A stretch of 6,190 bases of DNA from an uncultured Collinsella sp. (GTDB lineage Bacteria; Actinomycetota; Coriobacteriia; Coriobacteriales; Coriobacteriaceae): contig URWM01000101.1 of assembly GCA_900551655.1 (NCBI GenBank), positions 1-6,190 of the forward strand, given 5' to 3'. Position 1 is the first letter of the stretch. Each line of letters starts with the position of its first letter. This document shows positions 5,401 through 6,190 of this stretch, piece by piece. Under the pieces are notes generated by a model. That model had not been told where the DNA came from. It ran no database searches and saw only the letters and a program-made list of their open reading frames with translations. The translations under genes were made by a program, and so were the position numbers.

Positions 5401-6190
<790 letters not shown>

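Overview
The window is a metagenomic contig. Its main body (about 270-6149) looks like a chromosomal segment of a GC-rich gut actinobacterium of the class Coriobacteriia, probably Collinsella-like. This placement is inferred from the high GC, GCC/GGC/CGC-rich codons, clean Shine-Dalgarno sites and gene set; no marker here fixes the genus. Both ends carry untrimmed Illumina Nextera i7 adapter (1-44 and 6150-6190), including the 19-bp Tn5 mosaic end and the same index. Bases 45 to about 269 are clearly AT-richer and encode, on the minus strand, part of a Bacteroidales-type major facilitator transporter. That piece joins the GC-rich body in mid-gene and is best read as an assembly chimera.

Layout. 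(1) About 270-773, minus: a DUF134 helix-turn-helix domain fused in frame to a dinitrogenase iron-molybdenum cofactor (NifX/NifB C-terminal-like) domain, cut off by the chimeric join. A strong internal ribosome binding site and ATG mark the second domain. (2) 774-939: divergent intergenic region with two copies of a 12-bp palindrome, TGACATATGTCA-like, 53 bp apart. (3) 940-2316, plus: thyA followed immediately by a dihydrofolate reductase gene, with a terminator-like hairpin after it. (4) 2426-3340, plus: a SpoU/TrmH-family RNA 2'-O-methyltransferase. (5) 3466-4815, plus: a MATE-family efflux transporter. (6) 4838-5323, minus: a small cob(I)alamin adenosyltransferase (CobO/BtuR family), convergent with the MATE gene; one hairpin holds both stop codons. 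(7) 5416-6150, plus: ftsH, cut off by the adapter just after Walker A.

How they work together. ThyA consumes methylene-tetrahydrofolate and yields dihydrofolate, which the adjacent reductase recycles, so these two form a true functional pair. The other genes are separate housekeeping functions (RNA modification, efflux, B12 cofactor activation, membrane proteolysis). The part most worth attention is the DUF134-NifX-like fusion with its internal start and paired operator-like palindromes. No mobile element, CRISPR array, tRNA or rRNA was seen, and I do not see a clear-cut new multi-gene system.
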